DNA of 64,000 nucleotides from Burkholderia ubonensis subsp. mesacidophila (GCF_002097715.1 NZ_CP020737.1:1860001-1924000); one strand, 5' to 3'. Positions 17,473-26,512 are shown, counted from the first letter of the stretch. Translations and numbers: made by a program. The notes: generated from the letters alone by a model not told the origin.

Positions 17473-18405
17473 ATGCGTTACGAATTGACGGATCTCGCGG
17501 TATTCCTGGCCGTCGCGGAAGAGGGCAACCTCACGCGCGGCGCCGAGCGGTGCCATCTCGCGCCGTCGTCGGTGAGCCTGCGCATCAAGGGGCTGGAGGA
17601 GGCGGTCGGCGCGCCGCTGCTCGAACGGCTGGCGCGGGGCGTTACGCCGACGCCCGCCGGGCGCATCGTGATGGAGCACGCGCGCCGCTGCCTCGCGCAG
17701 CTCGAGCAGATGAACGCGGATCTCGCGCCGTTCGCGCACGGGCTCGTCGGTCACGTGACGTGCTTCGCGAACAACAACGCGATCCATTCGCACCTGCCCG
17801 ACGATCTCGGCCGCTTCTTCGCGCGCTACCCGAACGTGCGGATCTCGCTCGAGGAGCGCACGAGCCACGACATCGTTGCCGCCGTCGCCGCGGGCCGCGC
17901 CGATATCGGGGTGGTGGCGCTCGAAGCCGACCACCCGGACCTCGCGTTCCATCCGTACCGGCAGGACGAGCTCGTCGTCGTCGCGCCGCATGACAGCGAT
18001 CTCGCGAAGCGCGCGGAGATCGCGTTCGCCGCGTGTCTCGGGCGGCCGTTCATCAGCCTGCAGACAGGCGCGGCGCTGCATACGTTCCTGATGGGGCATG
18101 CGGGCGCGCTCGGCGGGCTGCTGGACGTGCGGGTGCAGGTGTCGAGCTACGCGGCGATCGTGAAGCTCGTCGCGTCGGGGGCGGGAATCGGCGTCGTCGC
18201 ACGTTCGGCGCTCGCCGACGGCACGCCCGCCAACGTCGCCGTGCTGACGCTGTCGGAGACGTGGGCGCGCCGCGAGCTGCGTGTGTGCGTGCCGCGCGTC
18301 GCGAGCACGCCGAATCCGTTTCGGGACCGGCTGCTGGAGACGTTGACGGCGCCGCAATCGGCGGCCGGAGGTGATGAGACGGGGGGCGGCAGCGCGCCGA
18401 GGTGA
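17473..18405 (+). CDS. LysR-type regulator (module 2)
   Basis: A 310-residue LysR protein divergent from the MaoC/CaiB/MFS genes, with about 140 bases between the starts. The helix-turn-helix lies in about residues 5-62 (YELTDLAVFLAVAEEGNLTR). The effector domain shares AIHSHLPDDLGRFFARYPN and SLEERTSHDIV with the module 1 regulator. The divergent position is the classic LysR arrangement and suggests it controls the leftward operon. The tail is Gly-rich and probably disordered. Confidence 0.9.
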   Translation: MRYELTDLAVFLAVAEEGNLTRGAERCHLAPSSVSLRIKGLEEAVGAPLLERLARGVTPTPAGRIVMEHARRCLAQLEQMNADLAPFAHGLVGHVTCFANNNAIHSHLPDDLGRFFARYPNVRISLEERTSHDIVAAVAAGRADIGVVALEADHPDLAFHPYRQDELVVVAPHDSDLAKRAEIAFAACLGRPFISLQTGAALHTFLMGHAGALGGLLDVRVQVSSYAAIVKLVASGAGIGVVARSALADGTPANVAVLTLSETWARRELRVCVPRVASTPNPFRDRLLETLTAPQSAAGGDETGGGSAPR

Positions 18406-18431
18406 GGGGCGCGACATGCGCGTGAGGTGAA

Positions 18432-18455
18432 CGCCGGCCGCATGCGCGGCCGGCG
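18432..18455. terminator. Bidirectional hairpin between convergent LysR and prfH genes
   Basis: CGCCGGCCGC and GCGGCCGGCG form a perfect 10-pair stem around an ATGC loop. It lies between two gene 3' ends and can serve both strands. No U-run follows. Confidence 0.55.
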
Positions 18456-18483
18456 GCGACCCATGGGCCGAATGCGTGCGCGC

Positions 18484-19098
18484 TCAGCCCGACGGCGTGA
18501 ACGCGACGCCATGAAACACCCGCACCGGATTACCGCGTTCCAGCGCGAAATGCTGCATGCGCCGCTGCTCGCGCGCGTGCCCGGCCTGGCGGTCGGCCTG
18601 CTCCTGCAGGCGCGCGTGCAGCAGTTGCAGCGCCAGCCGCTTGTTCGCGTGCTGGCTGCGTTCGCTTTCGACCCGGACCGACGTGCCGGTCGCGAGATGG
18701 GTCGCACGAATCGCCGAGCTGGTCTTGTTGACGTGCTGTCCGCCGGGGCCGCGCGCACGCATCGCTTCGAACTTCACTGCGCCGTCCGGCAACGGCGGCG
18801 CGTCGGCGCAGCGGGTGACGCCGACGAACCAGTTCTTGCGCGAATGACGCAACCGGTAAGGGCTCGCGCAGATCCACTGCAGCGTGCCGGTCCAGCGGTC
18901 CGCGAGCGCGGCGGCGCCGGCCCCGTCGAGATCCAGCAGCACGGAGCGCAGCGTGCCCGGGCGCTCGCCCGGCTGCACGTCGAGCACCGTCAGCGCGACG
19001 CGGCACGCGTCGGCTTCGACCTGCAGGCGCTGCAGCGCCTTCGCCGCGGCGAGCTGGCACTCCGCCGGGCCGTGTGACGAAGAAATCTGGAGCAGCAT
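18484..19098 (-). CDS. prfH: Peptide chain release factor-like protein PrfH
   Basis: A 204-residue class I release factor homolog with the GGQ peptidyl-hydrolysis motif at residues 119-121 (in RGPGGQHVNKTSS). It lacks the long codon-recognition domains of RF1/RF2. PrfH proteins are reported to release peptides from ribosomes damaged in the decoding centre, after which the partner RtcB seals the 16S rRNA. The ATG at 19098 overlaps the rtcB stop (TGATG), so the two are cotranslated. A GTG at 19107 is an alternative start. Length fits the family. Confidence 0.9.
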   Translation of the reverse strand: MLLQISSSHGPAECQLAAAKALQRLQVEADACRVALTVLDVQPGERPGTLRSVLLDLDGAGAAALADRWTGTLQWICASPYRLRHSRKNWFVGVTRCADAPPLPDGAVKFEAMRARGPGGQHVNKTSSAIRATHLATGTSVRVESERSQHANKRLALQLLHARLQEQADRQAGHAREQRRMQHFALERGNPVRVFHGVAFTPSG

Positions 19099-20240
19099 CA
19101 GCAACACTCCCCGGACGTCTTGTAGGTCAGCACCGGCGCGAGCCGCGCGAGCTTGCGCACCAGGCCCGCCGCTTCGAGCGCGTCCACGACGCTGTCGATC
19201 GGCTTGTACGCCTGCGGCGCCTCCTCATACAGCAGCTCGCGATTCTCGCAGACGACCTGGCTGCCGAGCCGCGTGCGGATCAGCTGCCACGGCGCGAAGC
19301 GCCGTTCGAGCCGGCCCTTGCAATCGGCGCGCGACCACTTGCGCCCGGCGCCGTGCGCGAGCGAAGCGAGGCTGGCCGCGTCGTCGCGCGGCAGCGGCTC
19401 GACGAGGTAGCTGTAGTCGCCGCGCGAGCCCGGGATCACGACCGGCCCCGCGTCGGCGGGCGTCGCACCCTTGCGATGCAGCCAGCCCGGCACGCCGTCG
19501 ACGACGGCGCGGCTGACCAGGTTGTGATTCACATCGAGAATGCGCTGGCCGCTGCTGCGCCACCGCGCGAGCATGCGGCGCGCGATCAGCTCGCGATTGG
19601 CGACCGCGTAGCGCAGCGCTTCGTCGTGACGCTGCAGGTAGGCCGCGCACTCGGCACGCGTGTCGTCGAGGGCGTTGTAGCCGTGCGCGGCCATGTGCCG
19701 CTCGAGGATCGACTGGCCGAAGCCGCGCGAGCCGCTGTGCACGAGCAGTTGCAGCCGGCCGCGATCGAGGCCGAGCGCCTGCACGGCCTCGGCGTCGTAC
19801 ACGGTGTCGAGCTTCTGCAGTTCTGCGAAGTGATTGCCGCTGCCGATCGTGCCGAGCGACGCGGCGAACGCGTGGCCGGCCAGTCCGGCGTCGGCGATCG
19901 ACGCTTGCCAGCTGTCGTCGAGACGCGCGTCGATCGAGCCGAGTTGCCCGACGAGCCGCACGGCGCTCGCGCGCCGCGCGTCGAGCGCGGTTTGCCACAG
20001 CGCCATGCCGCAGCCGATGTCGCCGCCGATCAGCGCCGGATACAGGCAGCCGGTCGAGAAGAACGCGGCGCCGACCGGGTAGCCGCGCCCGGGGTGAAGA
20101 TCCGGCATGCCGGCGACGCGCCGCATGCCGGGAAGGGTGGCAGCGAGTTGCAGCTGCCGGATCGCCTCACCTTCGATCCAGGTGTCGGCGGATGCGCACA
20201 GCGTGACGCCGTCCGCCAGATATTGCAGGGAATTGCCCAT
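19098..20240 (-). CDS. rtcB: RtcB-family RNA ligase (PrfH-associated type)
   Basis: A 380-residue RNA ligase that joins 2',3'-cyclic phosphate or 3'-phosphate to 5'-OH ends using GTP and Mn. Metal and catalytic residues are readable: Cys77 in GGDIGCGM, His137 in GSGNHF, His168 in LLVHSGSRG, His239 in DVNHN, and the guanylated His296 in AHGAGRKWSR. It is the first gene of the rtcB-prfH pair. No RtcA or RtcR gene is beside it, unlike the E. coli rtc operon. The ATG is at 20240. Confidence 0.92.
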   Translation of the reverse strand: MGNSLQYLADGVTLCASADTWIEGEAIRQLQLAATLPGMRRVAGMPDLHPGRGYPVGAAFFSTGCLYPALIGGDIGCGMALWQTALDARRASAVRLVGQLGSIDARLDDSWQASIADAGLAGHAFAASLGTIGSGNHFAELQKLDTVYDAEAVQALGLDRGRLQLLVHSGSRGFGQSILERHMAAHGYNALDDTRAECAAYLQRHDEALRYAVANRELIARRMLARWRSSGQRILDVNHNLVSRAVVDGVPGWLHRKGATPADAGPVVIPGSRGDYSYLVEPLPRDDAASLASLAHGAGRKWSRADCKGRLERRFAPWQLIRTRLGSQVVCENRELLYEEAPQAYKPIDSVVDALEAAGLVRKLARLAPVLTYKTSGECC

Positions 20241-20751
20241 GAAAAAATCCGTTCAATGCAGAAAGGGAACGGCGGGCCATGGCACGGGCAGCGCGCGCGA
20301 ATGCACTGCCTGACATCGGATGTCGGGAGAACGGCAGACGGAATCGGGTCAGGACGACCCGCGGCATCGCCGGAACGACGATGCAATCGACTGCGCTGCG
20401 TGAACGTTGAAACCGTTGAAACGAACGGACGCGATGAACCCGAACTACGACCCGCGACGGGAGGAGAGCTGGCGTGACGTCATGATTTTTTTCTCCTTGC
20501 GGTGAGTGGGGGAATCGGAATGGCCGCGACTCTAGCATGCGGCGAACGGGCGTCGCAAGAGGGCGGCGCGGCGCTTAGGCGCGGATGCGACAGCGGCGGC
20601 GCGGGCTGAGCGTGCCGGTGTTCGCGAAGGGGGAGTGGCGTGCGTGTCGAGTTGGGCAAGATCGGGATGACCGCGGTCGGTCGGCATGACCGACCGCGGC
20701 ATCGCGTACAGGCTTGCATGGGGTGCGTCTTGCACCGCGTGTCTGAAACGA
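20241..20751. other. Intergenic region between rtcB and the decarboxylase gene
   Basis: About 510 bases. It holds the upstream region of rtcB (leftward) and the 3' end of the decarboxylase operon, including the strong hairpin at 20671-20699. I looked for a sigma-54 type -24/-12 promoter in front of rtcB and did not find one. Short open frames here are unconvincing. Confidence 0.45.
20671..20699 (-). terminator. Strong hairpin after the oxidase/lipoxygenase/decarboxylase operon
   Basis: CCGCGGTCGGTC and GACCGACCGCGG form a perfect 12-pair stem around GGCAT, about 50 bases after the decarboxylase stop on the minus strand. It likely ends the operon message. Confidence 0.6.
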
Positions 20752-22677
20752 TCAGCTTGGCTTCACCTTCCAACGCGTGTTCGACGGCAGATCCTTCGCG
20801 GGCAGGGCAACGGCCACCAGCGTGAACGTCGGCTGGCCGGTCGTCGGGTTCGTCGGGATTCCGCCATGAATCTTGTCCAGCACGGTACTCAACTCTTCGT
20901 TGGTCCGCGCCAGATAGCCAACCCCGCCGAAACCTTCCGCGAGCTTCACGTAATCCCAGATCTTGCTTTGCGGCACGCTGGTGAGCGGGCTGAAATGCGG
21001 CGGCGGCGCGTCGGCGGCGAACGCATTGGCATTGATCAGCCATTGTTCGATTGCAAAGACCCCGTTGACCATCACGAATATGACGGAATCGAGCCCGAGC
21101 TGGGCGATCGTCCCCAGCGCATTGACCGACTCGGAGAACGCGCCGTCGCCGCAGACGCTGATTGCCCGCCGATGCGCGCGACCGACTTCCCTGTTCGCCA
21201 GCTTCGCGCCGTAGTTGGCGCCGACCGTGTAACCGATGGCGCCCCACGCGAGCTGCCCGATGTAACCGGATTCAGGCAGTTTCAGGTTGTTGAGGGAATA
21301 AAAGGTCAAGCCGGTGTCGGCCAGGACGACCGGGGCGTCGGCTTCCTGGTAGCGGTCCAGGAGCTGGTGCTGAAACAGCGACTTGAAACTGTCCCAGGTG
21401 ACGCTTGCGGAACCGGCGTACTGGCCGGGCGCCGGGATGTCCCACGGCGTGCCTGACTCCAGCCCGGGGAATGGCCGCTGGAGCTGGCTGCCGAATTGTT
21501 CGACGCGCGCGATCAACGCATCCAGGAAGGCGCCCAGATCGACATTGCCCCAGTACCGATTCGTTCCCGCGACCCACGCGGCATCGGCCCGGGCCACCAC
21601 CCGGACCGCCGACGGAAACGCGTCGTCGCCCGGGCCGGGCTGAAAATCGGCGGACGCGAGGCCGGCGAAGTTGAAATCCGTATCCCGCGAGCCGATCGCC
21701 AGGATCACGTCGGCCTTTTTGACCAGATCGGCCACATTGGGCTGCGAGTTGCGGCCGTTGTACACGCCGCTGAAACGGATGTCGTCGCGATATTCGCTGA
21801 GGATGGTCTTGCCCAGCAAATCGGATACATAAGGCGCCTCCAGCAGCTTCAGCAGCTCGACGAATTTCTGCTGCAGGCCGTAGCGGGCGATTTCGACGCC
21901 ACCGAGCACCACCAGCCGCTTCGCCGCGCTCAGGTGATACATCGCCGCATCCACGGCCGCGGTCAGCACCTGTGTCGACTGTGGGCGAGGCGCCCGCCTG
22001 AGCGGCGTGTCGGGCACCGGCTCGCACGGGCATGCTTCGATCTGCAGCGCGATCTCGATATAGACGGGCTTGCTTTCGGTGATGCAGGCGACCAGCGCGG
22101 CATCGATGAGCGCAGGCGCGGTGGCGGGATTATCGATCCGCACGGCCATCGTCGTGATGCCCTGGAAGATCCTCAGGTCGGTGTGGCTGCCATCGACCAT
22201 GTGGTGCCAGAGGATGCCCAGGTCGCGCTGCGCGTCGAACTGGGCGACCGACGGGCTGCCGTTGATCACCACGAGCGGCACCGACTCGACCAGCGCGCCC
22301 GCGACCGCCTGCGCGGCATTCAGGCTGCCGACGCCGTACGTGCACGCGATGCAGCCGACGCGCCCGTTGGCTGCGCGCCCGTACCCGTCGGCGGCGTAAG
22401 TCGCGCACATTTCATTGTTCGGATGCACCCGCACCAGGCCCGCGCTTATCTCGCTGTCGTCGAGCGTTTCGACCCATTCGGCGATGTAGTCGCCGGGGAT
22501 GCTCATCACGTACTTGACCCCGATCTGCGCCAGCCGCTTGTTCAGATAGGACGAAACGGTTTCGGTCCTGCCGGCGCGGACGAGCAGGCGATTGCCGGTC
22601 GTCGCATCCTGCAGATCGTCCGGCGTACGAAATAGATTCCAATGCTGATCGTTGCTCAGAAACTGATCGATGCTCAT
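20752..22677 (-). CDS. ThDP-dependent 2-oxoacid decarboxylase (pyruvate/indolepyruvate decarboxylase type)
   Basis: A 641-residue ThDP enzyme with the three-domain plan of pyruvate decarboxylases. The cofactor-activating Glu is Glu89 in HPNNEMCATYAADGYGR. The paired His of decarboxylases is His158-His159 in ILWHHMVDG. The ThDP/Mg motif runs from GDG at 510-512 to Asn538, followed by Gly instead of the usual second Asn. It is about 80 residues longer than common members. It would turn a 2-oxoacid into an aldehyde and CO2. It lies 16 bases after the lipoxygenase-like gene as the last gene of the operon; ATG 22677 follows GGGAG. Confidence 0.82.
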   Translation of the reverse strand: MSIDQFLSNDQHWNLFRTPDDLQDATTGNRLLVRAGRTETVSSYLNKRLAQIGVKYVMSIPGDYIAEWVETLDDSEISAGLVRVHPNNEMCATYAADGYGRAANGRVGCIACTYGVGSLNAAQAVAGALVESVPLVVINGSPSVAQFDAQRDLGILWHHMVDGSHTDLRIFQGITTMAVRIDNPATAPALIDAALVACITESKPVYIEIALQIEACPCEPVPDTPLRRAPRPQSTQVLTAAVDAAMYHLSAAKRLVVLGGVEIARYGLQQKFVELLKLLEAPYVSDLLGKTILSEYRDDIRFSGVYNGRNSQPNVADLVKKADVILAIGSRDTDFNFAGLASADFQPGPGDDAFPSAVRVVARADAAWVAGTNRYWGNVDLGAFLDALIARVEQFGSQLQRPFPGLESGTPWDIPAPGQYAGSASVTWDSFKSLFQHQLLDRYQEADAPVVLADTGLTFYSLNNLKLPESGYIGQLAWGAIGYTVGANYGAKLANREVGRAHRRAISVCGDGAFSESVNALGTIAQLGLDSVIFVMVNGVFAIEQWLINANAFAADAPPPHFSPLTSVPQSKIWDYVKLAEGFGGVGYLARTNEELSTVLDKIHGGIPTNPTTGQPTFTLVAVALPAKDLPSNTRWKVKPS

Positions 22678-22693
22678 CGTGGAGCTCCCTGGA

Positions 22694-24673
22694 TTAGATC
22701 TGAATGCACGCCATGACCTGACCAACCGACAGGTACGGATAAAGCACGCTGTTGGGAATCAGGTTCCGGTCGCCGCCCTGCGCGACGTAGTTCGCAATAC
22801 GCTGCTTCCGGTTGGCCTCGATCGTGGTGTCGACGTTGGCCAGGTCGTCGTGGTAGCGGTTCACGGCCTGGACCTGCTTCGGCTGCGTGAGCGGATCGTA
22901 GCCATAGAGTTTTTGCAGCGCATCCGGGCTGCCGTCACCCCAGATCAAATAGTCCACTTCCGGCGTGCCGGCCATCACGAAGCCGATCTGCGGAAGGATC
23001 GTGCTGGACGGGTTCGCCAGGTCCAATGGATCGGGCAACGAGCGGATCACCATTTCATCGGACACGTCCGGCCCGGTCGGCGGCGCCGCGTTCATCGCAA
23101 AGGCGCCGTTCGGGATGAAGCCGTAGCTGTCCAGCATGGCATTGTTGACCGCGGTGTGTTTGACGGTCGCGAGAAACAGCAGCGTGGCGAGCTGCTGTGA
23201 AAATCCGGGCTTCCCGGCGGTGTAGGAGAAATGCGTCAAGCCATCGTGATTGAATGCCTGCGTGATCGTGTCCATCCAGTTCGTGATCGCGCTGTCGGCA
23301 GCCAACGCCTCATCGGATGCGTACGTCGCGTTGACGATGGCGTCCGTGAACCGCCTGATCGCATCCCACCAGGGCGCCCCGTCGTCCCGGTACGGGAAGT
23401 CACCGTCGAAGTTCTCCTTGAACATGCCGCTGCGAGAGAGCACGCCCCAGAAATACTCGTTATTGAAGTTATACGCGCCGAGTGGCGTGCCGGGGGGGCT
23501 CGCAAAGAACGCCTTGATGATCTCGTAGACACCGATGCGCCCGCCGGGCAGGACGGCATCGCAGAACTGACCGAGGCCATAGATGCCGCGGTCGGCGCCG
23601 TCGCCGTGAAAGTTGTACACGGCATTGTTGATGTCGAAGACCTTCTTCAGGTGGGGCGCAACCAGCTTCACGATCGGATGATTCGGGTCGAGCTTGTTCT
23701 GCGCCAGCAGCTGTTGCGTCGCGATCGAAAAAATCATCACGATGCTGTGCGTGCTGAACAGATGCGTGCCGGCGAACCAGCACTGGGCGTCTGCGGAGGC
23801 GACATGCAATTTCGCCAGCAGCCACGCATTCGGGCCGTCGTCCGGCGTAAACCAATACCCGTGCGGCTGGAGCTGGATGGCTTGCGGCGTCAACGATCGG
23901 CCTGCGCCGTCGCGGGTATAGAACACGCGCGGGACCGCGAGATACTGGCCGTTGCGAACACGCTTTTTATCCACCAAGGGGCCGAGAATATCCCGGTAGG
24001 CGTCGCTCCAGAACAGATCGCCGTCATTGGCAAAGGTGCCGGCGTTGTGGGCCCGCTTGAGTGTTTCGAGCAGCTTCGGCAGGTCATGCGCGCCGGCGCC
24101 GTCGTCGAGTATGTCCTTCAACACGTTGTCCGGCTCGATGAACACCCGGATCATGTCGGGATTGGCGCCGCCCAGTCGCTGCCGCGCGAATTCCGCATCG
24201 TCGGCGACCCAGAAGGACGTCAGCCTGGCGATCTGCTCCTGGGTGAAGACGCTCGGGTCATACATGCCCAGACTGAACGCCTGGGCGATATGGTCCTTCG
24301 GATCCGGGCCGAGCTGATCGGGCGGCGGCCGGTGAGCAAGCGCGTACGCGGCTTCGCTGTCCTTCTGCGCGCCGCGCCGCTGCATCGCGTCGAGATCGTC
24401 GGGGGTCCAGCGCTGGCTCGGCGGCACCGCGTCGATGTTGTCGAGCCACGGCGTCGTGGTTTCGTCGAATACGCCTGCATCGGCATATTCGGGCGGACCG
24501 TACTCACGGTCGTGCAGCAACCACGCGAACACGAATCCGGGAATGGTCGAGGGCAGTTCCTCGAGCGCGGCTCGCTCGATCCCGCTACCGGTCAATCTCG
24601 CGAAATAGTTGTCCAGCGCTTCGATCGCGCTGGCGGGGGCGACCTCGTTTCTCAAATCGGTAAGCTTGTTCAT
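22694..24673 (-). CDS. Lipoxygenase-like protein with an altered iron site
   Basis: A 659-residue protein matching the lipoxygenase catalytic domain. It has GGANPDMIRVF, WLLAKLHVASAD, HLFSTH (His304 and His309), HPIVKLVAPHL, KHTAVNN (His506, Asn510) and a C-terminal Ile659. Lipoxygenases normally bind iron with His, His, His, Asn and the terminal Ile. Aligning WLLAK..D..H....H with soybean lipoxygenase puts Trp299 where the first His should be. The other four ligands are present. There is no N-terminal PLAT domain, but about 280 residues precede the core. Dioxygenation may be lost or the metal site changed. The start at 24673 has AGGA upstream. Confidence 0.8.
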   Translation of the reverse strand: MNKLTDLRNEVAPASAIEALDNYFARLTGSGIERAALEELPSTIPGFVFAWLLHDREYGPPEYADAGVFDETTTPWLDNIDAVPPSQRWTPDDLDAMQRRGAQKDSEAAYALAHRPPPDQLGPDPKDHIAQAFSLGMYDPSVFTQEQIARLTSFWVADDAEFARQRLGGANPDMIRVFIEPDNVLKDILDDGAGAHDLPKLLETLKRAHNAGTFANDGDLFWSDAYRDILGPLVDKKRVRNGQYLAVPRVFYTRDGAGRSLTPQAIQLQPHGYWFTPDDGPNAWLLAKLHVASADAQCWFAGTHLFSTHSIVMIFSIATQQLLAQNKLDPNHPIVKLVAPHLKKVFDINNAVYNFHGDGADRGIYGLGQFCDAVLPGGRIGVYEIIKAFFASPPGTPLGAYNFNNEYFWGVLSRSGMFKENFDGDFPYRDDGAPWWDAIRRFTDAIVNATYASDEALAADSAITNWMDTITQAFNHDGLTHFSYTAGKPGFSQQLATLLFLATVKHTAVNNAMLDSYGFIPNGAFAMNAAPPTGPDVSDEMVIRSLPDPLDLANPSSTILPQIGFVMAGTPEVDYLIWGDGSPDALQKLYGYDPLTQPKQVQAVNRYHDDLANVDTTIEANRKQRIANYVAQGGDRNLIPNSVLYPYLSVGQVMACIQI

Positions 24674-24721
24674 GGCGGAAATCCTCATCGAAAGAGTGGA
24701 GCGTCCAGCGTGCGCGACCGT

Positions 24722-26512
24722 TCAGGCCGTTGCCGCCGCCTCGAACAGTTGATTGAAGAGCTCGATCGATCCCTCGAGGTGAGGAATCATCGTCGGGTTG
24801 ATGATGCCGCCGCCCAACGCCTCTTCGAGCGTCGCCAGGTTTGCGTCGCTGGCGAGGCCCTCCAGGATCAACGCTTCCCACACCACCCGGTACGCGGAGT
24901 TGAACGAGCCGGCAATCCAGTAGTGCACCATGTCGAGATGCTCGCCGGCAAAGTTGAACCGCCCGTCCGGCGCTTGAGCGTTCTGAAAGAGTTCGCCGAA
25001 CTGCGCGGCCTGGAAGAATTCGAAGCCGCCGCCGATGTACTGTTCCTTGTTCCACACGATTGCCGCACCGTGTCCGAGGTATTGTTCGCGTGCGACCTCG
25101 CCGTGAAGGTGGACGACCGAGCGCAATGCAGCATCCAGCATGTCCGCGTTGCTCAGGTGCGAGAACTTGTCGGCGTCGTTTTGCCAGCAATAGCTGCCCA
25201 ACAGATAGGCGGGGCCGGGTTCGCCGATGCCGAACGACGGGTAGACGATGCTTCGCACCGGCAGGTCGGTGTCGCTTTGTCCGCCTTTCATGCCGTCGCT
25301 GTAAGGTCCCTTTTGTTCCCAGAAGCGCGTCTTGAACCCCAGCGCGATCTTGGTCGCGTTGGTCATCTTCAGCATGCGAATGGCTTCGTACTTGCTCGCG
25401 GCCCACGTCGACGGCGTGTCGAGGAAACGCAACGCACTGTTCGACAGCGTGACGAACACCCGGTCGAACGTCGCCGTATTCGACTGGGTGCCGTCTCCCT
25501 GGTCGTAATGGATGATCGCGCCGTCGGCGCTCTCCTCGAGCTTGGTGACACGGGTGCGCGTGTGAACGACGGCTGACGGCAGGCGATTGACCATTTCGTC
25601 GGTGATCCGGCTCGTGCCGCCGTCCATGGCGAACCAGTCCTGGGTCGAGATGAAGCTGAACTGGTCGAGCACCATCTCGGTCAACGAAAGGTCGAACATG
25701 CCGCTATAGGACAGCGCGGTTTCCAGGTAGTCGACGATCCGGGACGGATAGGGTGTCTTGCCGTCGCCTATTTCCTCGAGATAGGACCGGACGGAATAGC
25801 TGTCATAGGTCTTCATGTAGGCCCATGCGCTGTCGATTCCCTCGGACTCGAACTTGTCGACGAATACGTCGATCGCCGCATTCATCAAGGTCTGCGCCGG
25901 CTTCAGTTTCCCGAACTGCTTGAACGGGTCGTATTCCGGACCGGAAAACGTCGGATCGAAGCCCAGCGTGGAATTGTCGATCGCCGCGCGATTACGCGTG
26001 ATCGGCGGCATGCCGTTGTAGCACAGCAGATTGCCGGAGCCCTGCAGCCGGGTCGCGTCATGCATGACGTAGGGAATCCTGGGGATCTGCTTTGCGCCTG
26101 AGGTCTGGCCGGCGGTCTCGTTCAGATAATCCCAGAAACTGAACAACCGCGACTGCATGAAATTTTGCGGGAAGCGCATGGCCCCCATTTCGGCGTATTG
26201 ATGCGAGCCGGAGTCGAAGTAATGGGTGCGAACGCGTCCACCGGGCGTGGCGGCGGCTTCGAAAATCTCGAACTTGATGCCGAGTGCCTGAAGCAACAGC
26301 CCCGCATAGAGGCCGGCCATGCCGGCACCGACGATGCCGATCCTGACGTCGCCGGCGCTCCGTCGTTCGGCAAGCCGCGCCGATGCCGTTGCTCGAGCCG
26401 GCTTGCCGGCGCGCTGCTTCAAAAGATGCTCCCCCCACCGATCGAACATCGCCTTCCGGAAGGTTTCGCGGCGCAGCGCGGCGGCCTGGGAGACTGGGTC
26501 TGCATGCGTCAT
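24722..26512 (-). CDS. FAD-dependent L-amino-acid oxidase-like flavoenzyme
   Basis: A 596-residue flavin amine oxidase. The FAD dinucleotide motif VGAGMAGL is at residues 61-68, followed by EIFEAAATPGGRVRTHYF. The segment GAMRFP matches the Arg loop that holds the substrate carboxylate in L-amino-acid oxidases and tryptophan 2-monooxygenase. The C-terminal FAGEHLDMVHYWIAGSFNSA closes the FAD site. It would oxidise an amino acid to the imino or 2-oxo acid with peroxide. It is the first gene of the operon, 48 bases before the lipoxygenase-like gene. No signal peptide is seen. The substrate is unknown. Confidence 0.85.
   Translation of the reverse strand: MTHADPVSQAAALRRETFRKAMFDRWGEHLLKQRAGKPARATASARLAERRSAGDVRIGIVGAGMAGLYAGLLLQALGIKFEIFEAAATPGGRVRTHYFDSGSHQYAEMGAMRFPQNFMQSRLFSFWDYLNETAGQTSGAKQIPRIPYVMHDATRLQGSGNLLCYNGMPPITRNRAAIDNSTLGFDPTFSGPEYDPFKQFGKLKPAQTLMNAAIDVFVDKFESEGIDSAWAYMKTYDSYSVRSYLEEIGDGKTPYPSRIVDYLETALSYSGMFDLSLTEMVLDQFSFISTQDWFAMDGGTSRITDEMVNRLPSAVVHTRTRVTKLEESADGAIIHYDQGDGTQSNTATFDRVFVTLSNSALRFLDTPSTWAASKYEAIRMLKMTNATKIALGFKTRFWEQKGPYSDGMKGGQSDTDLPVRSIVYPSFGIGEPGPAYLLGSYCWQNDADKFSHLSNADMLDAALRSVVHLHGEVAREQYLGHGAAIVWNKEQYIGGGFEFFQAAQFGELFQNAQAPDGRFNFAGEHLDMVHYWIAGSFNSAYRVVWEALILEGLASDANLATLEEALGGGIINPTMIPHLEGSIELFNQLFEAAATA

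Noticed and set aside
20241..20560. Possible sigma-54 promoter before rtcB, by analogy with the E. coli rtc operon
   Set aside because: A TGGCACG occurs near 20279 but on the wrong strand and without a correctly spaced GC element.
23231..25576. 781-codon plus-strand open frame opposite the lipoxygenase-like and oxidase genes
   Set aside because: The opposite strand encodes recognisable lipoxygenase and FAD motifs; this frame has none.
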